From: Conexibacter sp.
Lineage (GTDB): Bacteria; Actinomycetota; Thermoleophilia; Solirubrobacterales; 70-9
Assembly (NCBI GenBank): GCA_018263295.1
Contig: JADFCZ010000005.1
Coordinates: 1 to 64,000, forward strand
DNA length: 64,000 nt
Direction: 5' to 3'
The translations under genes were made by a program, and so were the position numbers. Within the stretch, counting starts at the first letter, position 1. Each line of letters opens with the position of its first letter. The notes beneath the pieces are model-generated. The model was not told where the DNA came from and searched no databases. It was given only the letters and a program-made list of their open reading frames with translations. Shown piece by piece: positions 20,303 to 29,976 of the stretch.

Positions 20303-20968
20303 ATGTCGAAGCACTCCGAGCAGATCGAGCGGGCCCGCCTCTACTTCGTCTGCGAGGGCGGCGAGGACGACGGCGCTCGCGACCGGCTGCTCGAGGCCGC
20401 GCTCGCCGGCGGCGCCGATCTGATCCAGCTTCGCGACAAGGACGCCGACGACGACCGGATCCTCGCCGCCGCGCCCGCCTTCCGCGCCGCCGCCGACCGC
20501 CACGGCGCCCTGTTCCTGATCAACGACCGCCCCGACCTCGTCGTCGCCTGCAAGGCCGACGGCGTTCACGTCGGCCAGGACGACACGCCCGTCGCCGAGG
20601 CGCGCGAGCTCGCCGGACCGGAGGCGATCGTCGGTCTCTCCACCCACTCCCCCGAGCAGCTCCGCGCCGCCGAGGCCGCCACCGGAGACGCACGGCCCGA
20701 CTACATCAGCGTCGGTCCGGTCTGGGCGACGCCGACGAAGCCTGGGCGTCCCGCCGCCGGCATCGAGTACGTGAAGACGGCAGCCGATGAGGCCGAGCTC
20801 CCCTGGTTCGCGATCGGGGGGATCGAGCCCGGCAACCTCGCCGTGGTCGTCGCCGCCGGAGCGACCCGGGTCGTGGTCGTGCGCGCGATCCGCGACGCCG
20901 ACGAGCCCGAGGCGGTCGCATCGAGCCTCGTCTCCGGCCTAATGGTGACCAACCCGGTGACCGAGTGA
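20303..20968 (+). CDS. thiE: Thiamine-phosphate synthase
   Basis: [64 protein letters not shown]. Confidence 0.93.
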   Translation: MSKHSEQIERARLYFVCEGGEDDGARDRLLEAALAGGADLIQLRDKDADDDRILAAAPAFRAAADRHGALFLINDRPDLVVACKADGVHVGQDDTPVAEARELAGPEAIVGLSTHSPEQLRAAEAATGDARPDYISVGPVWATPTKPGRPAAGIEYVKTAADEAELPWFAIGGIEPGNLAVVVAAGATRVVVVRAIRDADEPEAVASSLVSGLMVTNPVTE

Positions 20969-21600
20969 GCAGCCGCGAGCGCAAGCGGGCCGAGCGCCGC
21001 AAGCGCAAGGACCGCTCGGCCGCGACGGACGAGCCGGAAGGCCCCGGTTCGAGCCCGGGGGATGCGGACGCCGCCGAAACCGGCGAGGCGGCCGCGGTGC
21101 CCACCTCCCCCGCCGACCTCGCCGCCGCCGCCGAGCCGCCGGTCAGCCGCTCCGAGCTGAAGAACCAGGCCGCCCGCGAGGAGCTCGACCCACTCGAAGA
21201 GGGAGAGCGTCCGCTCGTCGTCACTATCGGCGCCGTCCTGTCGCTCCTGATCGCCGCCAGCATCGTCATCGCCTGGCTCGCCGGCGTCGAGGTCCAGGTC
21301 GGCAACACTGACATCGAGGAGCGTCCGAGCGCGTTCCAGGTCTTCCCGCCGGCGATCCTGTTCACCGTGATGGGCTTCGGGATGCTCCGGTCCCGCTATT
21401 GGGCGGTGCTCGGCTTCCAGGCGATCATGGCGATCATCATGATCGGCGCGTTCATCACCCTGATCGCCGCCACCTCGATCTTCCAGGCGCTTTCGACGTT
21501 CCTCGTCCTCGCGATTGCGGCAACGCTCTTCTGGTTCACCGTGAAGGCGCTGGCGCGGATCCAGATGCCCTCGCCGGGCGAGCCCGGCCCGGGTCGCTAG
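20965..21600 (+). CDS. Membrane protein with charged N-terminus, function unknown
   Basis: Lys/Arg-rich N-terminus followed by several hydrophobic segments. Confidence 0.65.
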   Translation: MSSRERKRAERRKRKDRSAATDEPEGPGSSPGDADAAETGEAAAVPTSPADLAAAAEPPVSRSELKNQAAREELDPLEEGERPLVVTIGAVLSLLIAASIVIAWLAGVEVQVGNTDIEERPSAFQVFPPAILFTVMGFGMLRSRYWAVLGFQAIMAIIMIGAFITLIAATSIFQALSTFLVLAIAATLFWFTVKALARIQMPSPGEPGPGR

Positions 21601-21764
21601 ATGATCGATTCCGAATCCGCGTGTGCGGGGGGCGTCACCGGACCAAGCAGATCGAGGACGCAGGAGGCGAAGCGGCCTTTCAGGCCGTGAGCCGACGAGG
21701 ACGCGGAGCTGCGCAGCGTCCGGTGGCTTCCCCCGTGCGCGGGGGTTTGGGATCAATCATCTAG
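21597..21764 (+). other. Long G-U-rich inverted repeat, candidate structured RNA or IR-bounded element
   Basis: 21597-21643 versus 21718-21764: 36 Watson-Crick, 8 G-U, 3 mismatches by manual pairing; inner hairpin CGGCCT-TTC-AGGCCG at 21673-21687. Confidence 0.7.
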
Positions 21765-21774
21765 AGTCGCGCGC

Positions 21775-23145
21775 ATGGCTGATTCCCCTTATGACGTGAT
21801 CGTTGTCGGCACCGGCCCGGGCGGCTACCACGCGGCCGTGCGAGCGGCCCAGCTCGGCCTCAAGACGGCCGTCGTGGAGAAGGACGAGACCGGCGGCCGC
21901 TGCCTCAACTACGCCTGCATTCCGGCGAAGACGCTGCTCCGCACCGCCGAGATCTACGAGCAGGCCAAGAACGGCGAGGCGATCGGGATCGTCGCCGACA
22001 ACATCAGCATCGACTTCACCAAGCTCCACGAGCGCCGCGAGGAGGTCCGCAAGGGCCTGACCGGCGGCGTCGCCGGGCTCTTCAAGAACCACAAGATCGA
22101 CCAAATCGAGGGCGAGGGCATGCTGACCGCCGACGGCAACGTAAAGGTCGGCGACACGACGTATGAGGCCGGTAACGTGATCCTCGCCACCGGCTCGGTC
22201 GCGCTGCCGATACCGGGAACGGAGTTCGGCGGCCGCATCCTCGACACCTGGGGCGCCTGGTCGCTGCCCGAGCTGCCGAAGAGCATCGCCGTCGTCGGCG
22301 CCGGCGCGTCCGGCTCCGAGATCGCCTCCGCCTACGCCCGCTTCGGCACCGAGGTCATCCTGCTCGAGATGCTCGGCCAGATCCTCCCCGCCGAGGACAA
22401 GGACATGGCCCGGGTCGTCGAGCGCGCATTCAAGAAGGAGGGGATCGAGGTCGTCACCGGCGCCCGCGTCGAGAACGTCGAGGCCGGCTCCGAATCGGTC
22501 AAGTTCACCTACGGCGACGAGACCAAGGAGGTCGACTACCTCGTGATCGCCGGCGGCCGCGGCGCCGACGTTGCGGCCCTCGGTCTCGACGAGGCCGGGA
22601 TCAAGCTGAACGACGACGGCAAGATCGACGTCGACGAGGCCCAGAAGACCGCCGCCGACGGCGTCTACGCGATCGGCGACCTCACCCCCGGCCCCGCACT
22701 CGCCCACAAGGCGCAGGAGGAGGGCATCGTCGCCGCCGAGGCCATCGCCGGCCAGGAGGTCCACCCGGTCGATCGCGACGCGATCCCCGGTGCCACCTTC
22801 ACGCACCCGCAGGTCGGCAGCGTCGGTCTCACCGAGGCAGAGGCGAAGGAGGCCGGCCACGACGTCAAGGCCGCCAAGTTCAAGCTCGGCGGCGTCGGCG
22901 CCGGGTCCGTCTACGACGATCGCGACGGCATGGTGAAGCTGGTCGTCGACTCCAAGTACGGCGAGATCCTCGGCGCCCACATCGTCGGCAACCGGGCCTG
23001 CGACATGATCGCCGAGCTCGTCGCCGTCCGCGACCTCGAGGGCGGCTACCAGGAGCTCCAGCGCATCATCCACCCGCACCCGACGATCTCCGAGGCAATC
23101 CCCGAGGCAGCCCGGGCGATCGACAAGTGGGCAATCCACGCGTAG
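21775..23145 (+). CDS. lpdA: Dihydrolipoamide dehydrogenase
   Basis: DVIVVGTGPGGYHAAVRAAQLG...GGRCLNYACIPAKTLL; C-terminal HIVGNRACDMIAEL...HPHPTISEA. Confidence 0.9.
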   Translation: MADSPYDVIVVGTGPGGYHAAVRAAQLGLKTAVVEKDETGGRCLNYACIPAKTLLRTAEIYEQAKNGEAIGIVADNISIDFTKLHERREEVRKGLTGGVAGLFKNHKIDQIEGEGMLTADGNVKVGDTTYEAGNVILATGSVALPIPGTEFGGRILDTWGAWSLPELPKSIAVVGAGASGSEIASAYARFGTEVILLEMLGQILPAEDKDMARVVERAFKKEGIEVVTGARVENVEAGSESVKFTYGDETKEVDYLVIAGGRGADVAALGLDEAGIKLNDDGKIDVDEAQKTAADGVYAIGDLTPGPALAHKAQEEGIVAAEAIAGQEVHPVDRDAIPGATFTHPQVGSVGLTEAEAKEAGHDVKAAKFKLGGVGAGSVYDDRDGMVKLVVDSKYGEILGAHIVGNRACDMIAELVAVRDLEGGYQELQRIIHPHPTISEAIPEAARAIDKWAIHA

Positions 23146-23561
23146 ACGACAACCGGCGCCTGCTGCGGGCGCGCGACCTGATCGACCGCTGCTACGCGGA
23201 CGCCCTCGACGTCGAGGCGCTGGCCCGCTCCGCCCACCTCTCGCGGGCGCACTTCATCCGCAGCTTCGGGGCCGCCTTCGGCGAGACCCCGCATCGCTAC
23301 CTGCAGCGACGCCGGATCGAGCGGGCGATGACCCTGCTGCGCGAGACCGACCGCCCGATCACCGAGATCTGCCTCGACGTCGGCTTCGTCAGCCTCGGCT
23401 CCTTCTCGACCACGTTCTCCGAGATCGTCGGCTGCAGCCCGAGCGCCTACCGGCAGCGCGGTCACCCGCCGGAGCGGCGGCGGGTGCCGTCCTGCGTGAC
23501 CCGGGCCTGGACCCGGCCATCGAGCACTTTTCGAGAAGCGGAGGGGTCGACCCGGGACTAG
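23127..23561 (+). CDS. AraC-family helix-turn-helix regulator
   Basis: LARSAHLSRAHFIRSFGAAFGETPHRYLQRRRIERAMTLLRETDRPITEICLDVGFVSLGSFSTTFSEIVGCSPSAYR. Confidence 0.85.
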   Translation: MGNPRVDDNRRLLRARDLIDRCYADALDVEALARSAHLSRAHFIRSFGAAFGETPHRYLQRRRIERAMTLLRETDRPITEICLDVGFVSLGSFSTTFSEIVGCSPSAYRQRGHPPERRRVPSCVTRAWTRPSSTFREAEGSTRD

Positions 23562-23570
23562 TTTGGCCCC

Positions 23571-24005
23571 ATGATCGATTCCATCTCACACGCAAGCATC
23601 TACGTAACCGACCAGGAGAAGGCGCTCGACTTCTACGTCGGCAAGCTCGGGCTCGAGGTCCGGGCCGACGTCGACATGGAGGTGATGCGCTGGCTCACCC
23701 TCGGGGTTCCCGGCCAGGACGACTTCCAGATCCTGATCGAGACCCCGATCGAGTCGTTCGTCGGCGCGGACTCCGTCGACCAGATCGAGGGGCTGCTCAG
23801 CAAGGGAGCGCTCGGCCTCGGGTTCATCCTCAACACCGACGACTGCCGGAAGACCTTCGCCGAGCTGGTCGAGAAGGGCGTCGAGGTCATCGAGGAGCCG
23901 ACCGACCGCTTCTACGGCATCGACTGCGGCATCCGCGACCCGTTCGGCAACCACATCCGGATCACCCAGCCGGTGGCCCCCGAGGACTACCACCCGCCGA
24001 ACTGA
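23571..24005 (+). CDS. VOC/glyoxalase family protein
   Basis: ISHASIYVTDQEKALDFYVGKLGLEV; IRDPFGNHIRITQP. Confidence 0.85.
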   Translation: MIDSISHASIYVTDQEKALDFYVGKLGLEVRADVDMEVMRWLTLGVPGQDDFQILIETPIESFVGADSVDQIEGLLSKGALGLGFILNTDDCRKTFAELVEKGVEVIEEPTDRFYGIDCGIRDPFGNHIRITQPVAPEDYHPPN

Positions 24006-24026
24006 GCGGGTACCGTCCGGCCCCCG

Positions 24027-24671
24027 ATGCCGGACCTCGAGATCCATCCCGGCGGCGCCGCTCCCGGCCACGAGCCGGAGCGCGGCGTCGCCTTCCACTT
24101 CGACCTCGGCTCGCCCTACGCCTACCTCTCGGCCGAGCGGATCAGCCGGCTGTTCGCCGACGCCGAGCTGCCGCAGCCGGAGTGGAAGCCGGTCCTGCTC
24201 GGCGGCCTGTTCGCGCGGTTCGACCGCGGGTCCTGGGCCGAGACGGCAGCTCGCGAGGAGGGGATGCGCGAGGTCGAGCGGCGGGCGCAGGCGCAGGCCC
24301 TGCAGCCGATCCGCTGGCCCGACCCCTGGCCCGGCGACATGCTCCACGCGATGCGGGTCGCGACCTACGCGAAGTCGATCGGGCGGACGGTCTCGTTCGC
24401 CCTCGCGGCATTCCGTCAGGCGTTCGCCGGCGGCCGCGACCTGAGCGTCCCCGACAACGTCGCGATCGCCGCCGCCGCCTGCGAGCTGCACCCGAACGCG
24501 ATCGCGAAGGCGGCGGCGAGCGGGTCGGTGAAGCGGAAGCTGCGCGAGGAGACCGACCGGGCCGGCGATCGCGGCGTCTTCGGCGTCCCGTCGGTGGTCG
24601 TCGGCGACGAGGTCTTCTGGGGCGACGACCGGCTCGAGGACGCGGTCGCGGCCGCCGCGCGCGCCGGCTGA
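24027..24671 (+). CDS. DsbA-family/2-hydroxychromene-2-carboxylate isomerase-like protein
   Basis: FHFDLGSPYAYLSAERISRLF; GVFGVPSVVVGDEVFWGDDRL. Confidence 0.75.
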   Translation: MPDLEIHPGGAAPGHEPERGVAFHFDLGSPYAYLSAERISRLFADAELPQPEWKPVLLGGLFARFDRGSWAETAAREEGMREVERRAQAQALQPIRWPDPWPGDMLHAMRVATYAKSIGRTVSFALAAFRQAFAGGRDLSVPDNVAIAAAACELHPNAIAKAAASGSVKRKLREETDRAGDRGVFGVPSVVVGDEVFWGDDRLEDAVAAAARAG

Positions 24672-24715
24672 ACCTCGCGGCGCCGGCCAGCGGTCGCGTG
24701 CAAAGCTGAGCCGGC

Positions 24716-25375
24716 ATGAGCCCCGCCGCAGACAAGCCGCGCCACCGGGTCAGCCGGGTCCCCGACCGCGCCGATTACGACCTCGAGACCGTCGGCGAGA
24801 TCCTCGATGCCACGACCGTCTGCCACGTCGCGGTGATCGACGACCGCGGCTTTCCGGTCTCGATCCCCACCCTCCACGCCCGCGTCGGCTCGACCCTCTT
24901 CCTCCACGGCTCCTCGGCGAGCCGCCTCTTCCGGACCGCCGCCCGCAGGGAGGTCTGCATCAGCGCGACGGCGGTCGACGGCCTCGTGCTCGCCCGCTCG
25001 GTGTTCCACCACTCGGTCAACTACCGCTCGGTCGTCCTGTTCGGCTCGCCGGAGGCGATCGAGGACGAGGACGGCAAGAACGAGGCGCTGCGGGCGTTCA
25101 CCGAGAAGCTGATCCCGGGCCGCTGGGAGGACGCACGGCAGCCCGCTCCGCAGGAGCTCAAGGCCACCGCCGTCCTGCGGATGCCGATCGACGAGGCCAC
25201 GGCGAAGGTCCGTACGGGCGGCGCGGTCGACGAGCCCGAGGACTACGAGCTGCCGATCTGGGCCGGCACGGTGCCGCTGCGGACGGTTGCCGGCGAGCCG
25301 ATCCCCGACGACCGCCTGCTCGACGGCGTCGCCGAACCCGGCTACGTCGGCGAGTACCGCGACGCCCGCTCGTAG
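24716..25375 (+). CDS. Pyridoxamine 5'-phosphate oxidase-like flavin-binding protein
   Basis: ILDATTVCHVAVIDDRGFPVSIPTLHARVGSTLFLHGSSASRLFR. Confidence 0.75.
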   Translation: MSPAADKPRHRVSRVPDRADYDLETVGEILDATTVCHVAVIDDRGFPVSIPTLHARVGSTLFLHGSSASRLFRTAARREVCISATAVDGLVLARSVFHHSVNYRSVVLFGSPEAIEDEDGKNEALRAFTEKLIPGRWEDARQPAPQELKATAVLRMPIDEATAKVRTGGAVDEPEDYELPIWAGTVPLRTVAGEPIPDDRLLDGVAEPGYVGEYRDARS

Positions 25376-25404
25376 CGCGGCGGACGCGGCGCTATGGTGG
25401 CCGC

Positions 25405-25758
25405 ATGATCGAGAAACTGGATTTCATCGGCGTCCCCTCGCGGGACGCGGACCGCTCACGGGCCTTCTACGTCGAGACGCTCGGCCTCCGCCCCGACTCC
25501 AAGTCCGACTACGAGTTCTGGGTCGGCGACACGTGCTTCGGCATCTGGGAGCCGGAGAAGATGGGCTTCGAGTTCGCGCCTTCGCGCAACGCCCATCCGG
25601 CGCTGCACGTCGACGACGTCGCGGCGCGGCGCAAGGAGCTGGAGGAGAGGGGCGTCGAGTTCCTCGGCGACACCTTCGACACCGGCGTCTGCCACATGGC
25701 GCTGTTCCGCGATCCCGACGGCAACGACCTGATGCTCCACCACCGCTACGCCGACTGA
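25405..25758 (+). CDS. VOC/glyoxalase family protein
   Basis: LDFIGVPSRDADRSRAFYVETLGLRPD; LFRDPDGNDLMLHHRY. Confidence 0.85.
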   Translation: MIEKLDFIGVPSRDADRSRAFYVETLGLRPDSKSDYEFWVGDTCFGIWEPEKMGFEFAPSRNAHPALHVDDVAARRKELEERGVEFLGDTFDTGVCHMALFRDPDGNDLMLHHRYAD

Positions 25759-25832
25759 AGAGCGGACGGATGTGGGAGCGGCCGCTCCCCCCTCGCGCTT
25801 GCCGCGAAGGCGCTTGGGTAATGTGACCGTGA

Positions 25833-27143
25833 GTGGCCGATGAGGAGCAGACGAGCGAGGTCAGGACCCCGGCGGGCGTCCTGAACAGCTCGCGGGGCCG
25901 CGAGCTTCCCGATGGCGAGACGTCGCGGGAGCTGCTCCGGCAGATGGCGCTGATCCGCCGCTTCGAGGAGGAGGCGGGTCGTCAGTACCAGCGGGCCAAG
26001 GCCGGCGGCTTCCTCCACCTCGCGATCGGCGAGGAGGCGACGATCGTCGGGACGACGTCGGTGATGGCCCCCGACGACTACCTGATCGGCACCTACCGCA
26101 CCCACGGACACGCGATCGCGCGCGGGACCGACCCGAAGAACGTGATGGCGGAGCTGTTCGGCCGCGAGGACGGCACCGCCCGCGGCCGCGGCGGGTCGAT
26201 GCACATCTTCGACGGCGACCGTCGCTTCATGGGCGGCTACGGGATCGTCGGCGGCAACCTCCCGATCGCCGCCGGCCTCGCGCTCGCCTCCGACTACAAG
26301 GGCACCGACGACGTCACCGTCTGCATGTTCGGCGACGGCGCCTCGAACACCGGCAACTTCGGCGAGACGATGAACCTGGCGGCGCTCTGGAGCCTGCCGA
26401 TCGTCTTCCTCGTCGAGAACAACCTCTACGGGATGGGCACCGCGATCGAGCGTCACTCCGCGGTCACCGACCTCTCGCACAAGGCCGAGGGGCTCGGCGT
26501 CCCCGGCGAGCGGGTCGACGGCCAGGACGTCGTCGCGATCCGCGAGTGCGTCGCCGACCACCTCGAGATCGCCCGCCGCGACCGGCGGCCGACGCTCGTC
26601 GAGGCGTTCACTTATCGCTACCGCGGCCACTCGGCCGCCGATCCCGAGGTCTACCGCGACAAGCACGAGGTCGAGGAGTGGCAGCGCCGCGACCCGATCG
26701 AGATCTTCGCCCGGCGGCTGATCGAGGCCGGCACGATCACCGAGGACGACCTCGCCTCGATCCGCGAGCAGGTCGAGGCCGAGGTGCTCGAGGCGGTCGA
26801 GTTCGCCGACGCCTCTCCGGAGCCGCCGCTCGACTCGCTCTACGACAACCTCTACGTCTTCGAGAAGGAGCACGAGGGCTGGTACGCGGTCGACGAGCGG
26901 ACGCCGGACCCGTTCCGCGGCGAGCGCGAGCGCGAGGCGGCCGAGGACGAGCGCGTTCGCGAGCTGCACGAGGCCGGCGCCGCCTACGGCGGTCAGAGCC
27001 CGCGCTCCGGCGGCGGCTCCGGCGAGGGGCCCGCGGAGGAGACCGACGCCCCGGCCGACAGCGCCCAATCCGAGGAGGAGGGCGAGGTCGACGCCGAGCA
27101 GGCGGCCGAGAGCCGCCAGCAGGGCCCGGGAGGGATCGGCTGA
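25833..27143 (+). CDS. pdhA: Pyruvate dehydrogenase-type E1 component alpha subunit
   Basis: YRTHGHAIARGTDPKNVMAELFGREDGTARGRGGSMHIFD; TPP motif GDGASNTGNFGETMNLAALWSLPIVFLVENN. Confidence 0.9.
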   Translation: MADEEQTSEVRTPAGVLNSSRGRELPDGETSRELLRQMALIRRFEEEAGRQYQRAKAGGFLHLAIGEEATIVGTTSVMAPDDYLIGTYRTHGHAIARGTDPKNVMAELFGREDGTARGRGGSMHIFDGDRRFMGGYGIVGGNLPIAAGLALASDYKGTDDVTVCMFGDGASNTGNFGETMNLAALWSLPIVFLVENNLYGMGTAIERHSAVTDLSHKAEGLGVPGERVDGQDVVAIRECVADHLEIARRDRRPTLVEAFTYRYRGHSAADPEVYRDKHEVEEWQRRDPIEIFARRLIEAGTITEDDLASIREQVEAEVLEAVEFADASPEPPLDSLYDNLYVFEKEHEGWYAVDERTPDPFRGEREREAAEDERVRELHEAGAAYGGQSPRSGGGSGEGPAEETDAPADSAQSEEEGEVDAEQAAESRQQGPGGIG

Positions 27144-28141
27144 TGGCGGCGATGCGGATGCGCGAAGCGCTGAACGCCGCCCTCCGCGAGGAGATGGAGC
27201 GGGACGAGTCGGTCGTGCTGATGGGCGAGGACATCGCCGTGTTCGAGGGCGCCTTCAAGGTCACCCAGGGGCTGATGGACCAGTTCGGCGAGCGCCGGGT
27301 CCGCGACACCCCGATCTCCGAGAACACGATCGTCGGGACCGGCGTCGGCGCCGCGATGGCGGGACTGCGGCCGGTCGTCGAGCTGATGACCGTCAACTTC
27401 TCGCTGCTGGCCTTCGACCAGATCATCAACCACGCCGCCGCGATCCCGTACATGTTCAACGGCCAGGTCCGGGTGCCGCTCGTGATCCGGATGCCGGGCG
27501 GCGGCGGCCACCAGCTCGGCCCGACCCACTCCCACAGCTTCGAGGCGATGTTCCTGCAGATCCCCGGCCTGCTCGTCGCCTGCCCGTCGACGGCGGCCGA
27601 CGGCAAGGGCCTGCTGAAGGCGGCGATCCGCGACGACAACCCGGTCATCTTCGTGGAGCACGAGACGCTCTACGGGATCCGCGGCGAGGTCCCCGACGAC
27701 CCCGACCACATCGTCGACTTCGGCTCCGCGGCGGTCCGGCGCGAGGGCGGCGACGTGACGATCATCGGCATCCTCAAGATGGCCCACGAGGCCGAGCGCG
27801 CGGCCGAGACGCTCGCCTCCGAGCACGGCATCGAGGCCGAGGTGATCGACCCCCGGACGCTCCGGCCGCTCGACCTCGACACGATCCTCGAGTCGGTCCG
27901 GAAGACGAACCGCGTCGTGATCGTCGAGGAGGGCTGGCCCCACGGCGGCGTCGGGGCGAACCTCGCGGCGCTGATCCAGGAGCAGGCCTTCGACCATCTC
28001 GACGCGCCGATCCAGCGCGTCACCGGCGCCGACGTCCCGATGCCCTACTCGAAGCGGCTCGAACAGAGCGCGATCCCCCACCCCGAGCACGTCGTCAGCG
28101 CCGTGCTCGAGACGATGATCGGAGCGAAGCCCCGTGCCTGA
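27143..28141 (+). CDS. pdhB: Pyruvate dehydrogenase-type E1 component beta subunit
   Basis: REALNAALREEMERDESVVLMGEDIAVFEGAFKVTQGL; DPRTLRPLDLDTILESVRKTNRVVIVEE. Confidence 0.9.
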   Translation: MAAMRMREALNAALREEMERDESVVLMGEDIAVFEGAFKVTQGLMDQFGERRVRDTPISENTIVGTGVGAAMAGLRPVVELMTVNFSLLAFDQIINHAAAIPYMFNGQVRVPLVIRMPGGGGHQLGPTHSHSFEAMFLQIPGLLVACPSTAADGKGLLKAAIRDDNPVIFVEHETLYGIRGEVPDDPDHIVDFGSAAVRREGGDVTIIGILKMAHEAERAAETLASEHGIEAEVIDPRTLRPLDLDTILESVRKTNRVVIVEEGWPHGGVGANLAALIQEQAFDHLDAPIQRVTGADVPMPYSKRLEQSAIPHPEHVVSAVLETMIGAKPRA

Positions 28142-29414
28142 CGTCGTCATGCCGCGTCTGTCCGACTCGATGGAGGAGGGAACGGTCCTCGGCTGGATGA
28201 AGGCTGTCGGCGACGAGGTCGCCGTCGGCGACGAGCTGGTCGAGATCGAGACCGACAAGGCGAACATGGTCTACGAGTCCGACGTCGCCGGCACGCTCGT
28301 CGAGATCCTCGCCGAGGAGGGGGCGACGCTGCCGATCGGCGAGGTGATCGCCCGCGTCGGCGAGGCCGGGGAGGCACCGGCGGCGGGCGGCAACGGCGGG
28401 CGACCCGACGCGGCCCCTGAGACCGAGCCCGAGCCCGAGCCCGCGGCGCCGGCGGTCGACGAGGCCGAGGCGTCCGAGCCCGCCCCGGCTCCCACGCCGC
28501 CCGCACGCGAGCCGGGCGAGCGGATCAAGGCGTCGCCGCTCGCTCGCCGGATCGCGGCCGAGCGCAACGTCGACCTCGCCGCCCTCCGCGGCTCCGGCCC
28601 TGGCGGGCGGATCATCAAGGCGGACGTCGAGGATGCGGGCGCTCAGCCCGCGCCCGAGACCGCCGAGCCCGAGCCCGCCGCGGCGGCGCCCCCGGCGACC
28701 GCCGAGCGGCCCGAAACCGCGCGGGGGGCGGTCGAAGAGGTCGAGCTGACGCGCCTGCAGCAGACCGTCGCCCGGCGGATGGCCGAGTCGAAGGCGACCG
28801 CGCCGCACTTCTACCTGACGACCGAGATCGACATGTCCCGTGCCGTCGAGGCCCGGGCCCGGATCAAGGCCGCCGCCGGCGAGGGCGACGTCGTCCCCTC
28901 GTTCAACGACATGGTCGTCAAGGCGTGCGCGATCGCCCTCCGCGAGTTCCCGCGCGCCAACGGCGCCTACCGCGACGGCAGGGTCGAGGAGTACTCGCGG
29001 GTCAACATCGGGATCGCGGTCGCCGCGCAGGACGCGCTGGTCGTCCCGACGGTGTTCGACGCCGACGCGAAGGGCCTGCGCCAGATCGCGGTCGAGAGCC
29101 GCCGCGTCGCCGAGCGCGTGCGCGAGGGAACGATCACCCCGCCGGAGCTGTCCGGTGGAACCTTCACCGTGTCGAACCTGGGGATGTTCGGAGTCACCAG
29201 CTTCTCCGCGGTCATCAACCCGCCGCAGGCGGGGATCCTCGCCGTCGGCTCGATCGAGGAGGTGCCGGTCGTCCGCGACGGCGCGATCGTCCCCGGGCAG
29301 CGGATGACGGTCAACCTCGCCTGCGATCACCGGATCCTCTACGGCGCCGATGGAGCGAGATTTCTCGCCCGGGTGCGCGACTTGCTCGAGGAACCGGTGT
29401 TCTTGGCATTGTGA
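28134..29414 (+). CDS. Dihydrolipoamide acetyltransferase (E2) with one lipoyl domain
   Basis: VEIETDKANMVYESDVAGTL; peripheral-subunit-binding domain IKASPLARRIAAERNVDLAALRGSGPGGRIIKADV; catalytic CDHRILYGADGA. Confidence 0.9.
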   Translation: MPDVVMPRLSDSMEEGTVLGWMKAVGDEVAVGDELVEIETDKANMVYESDVAGTLVEILAEEGATLPIGEVIARVGEAGEAPAAGGNGGRPDAAPETEPEPEPAAPAVDEAEASEPAPAPTPPAREPGERIKASPLARRIAAERNVDLAALRGSGPGGRIIKADVEDAGAQPAPETAEPEPAAAAPPATAERPETARGAVEEVELTRLQQTVARRMAESKATAPHFYLTTEIDMSRAVEARARIKAAAGEGDVVPSFNDMVVKACAIALREFPRANGAYRDGRVEEYSRVNIGIAVAAQDALVVPTVFDADAKGLRQIAVESRRVAERVREGTITPPELSGGTFTVSNLGMFGVTSFSAVINPPQAGILAVGSIEEVPVVRDGAIVPGQRMTVNLACDHRILYGADGARFLARVRDLLEEPVFLAL

Positions 29415-29422
29415 GGAGCACG

Positions 29423-29944
29423 ATGACCGTCGGCGAAGCGAGCGCTGTGAACGGAGCTGCGAGGCCCCGGACGATCGACGTGCCGCTCGAGATGCTTCCC
29501 CCGATCGACGAGCACGCGATCGAGGTCGACGCCCCCGCCGACGTGACCTGGGATGCGCTCTTCCCCACCCTCGAGCACTCCTTCAACAGCAAGGCCGCCC
29601 AGCGCTACGCCAGCCACATCGAGGCCGGCGTCACCGCCGCCGAGGGCGACCTGCACCACCCCGGCGGAATGCTCCCGGGCTTCACCGTCATCCGGGCGAT
29701 CGAGCCGGTCATGCTCGCGCTCGCCGGCCGTCACCGCTACTCCCAGTACGCGGTCGTCTTCCGGATCGACCTGCTCCCCGGCCAGCGCTCCCAGATCCGG
29801 ATCGAGACCCGAGCCGAGTTCCTGGGCCGCCGCGGCCGGCTCTACCGCGCCGGGGTGATCGGCACCCGCGGCCACGTCATCTTCGTCAACCGGATGCTGC
29901 GCGCGATCAAGCGCCGCGCCGAGCAGAGCATGAGCGGAAGCTGA
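29423..29944 (+). CDS. SRPBCC-like/uncharacterised protein
   Basis: ORF IEVDAPADVTWDALFPTL...; fold assignment tentative. Confidence 0.5.
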   Translation: MTVGEASAVNGAARPRTIDVPLEMLPPIDEHAIEVDAPADVTWDALFPTLEHSFNSKAAQRYASHIEAGVTAAEGDLHHPGGMLPGFTVIRAIEPVMLALAGRHRYSQYAVVFRIDLLPGQRSQIRIETRAEFLGRRGRLYRAGVIGTRGHVIFVNRMLRAIKRRAEQSMSGS

Positions 29945-29976
29945 ACCGGGTCCGATCCGGTTTCGATCCCGGCGAG

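Noticed and set aside
21597-21764. Retron msr-msd or known riboswitch
   Set aside because: No reverse transcriptase in the window and no recognisable conserved aptamer core; left as an unassigned structured element.
23571-23582. 12-mer ATGATCGATTCC shared with 21601-21612 as evidence of a mobile element
   Set aside because: A single 12-mer match is expected by chance in 64 kb and here is part of a coding start.
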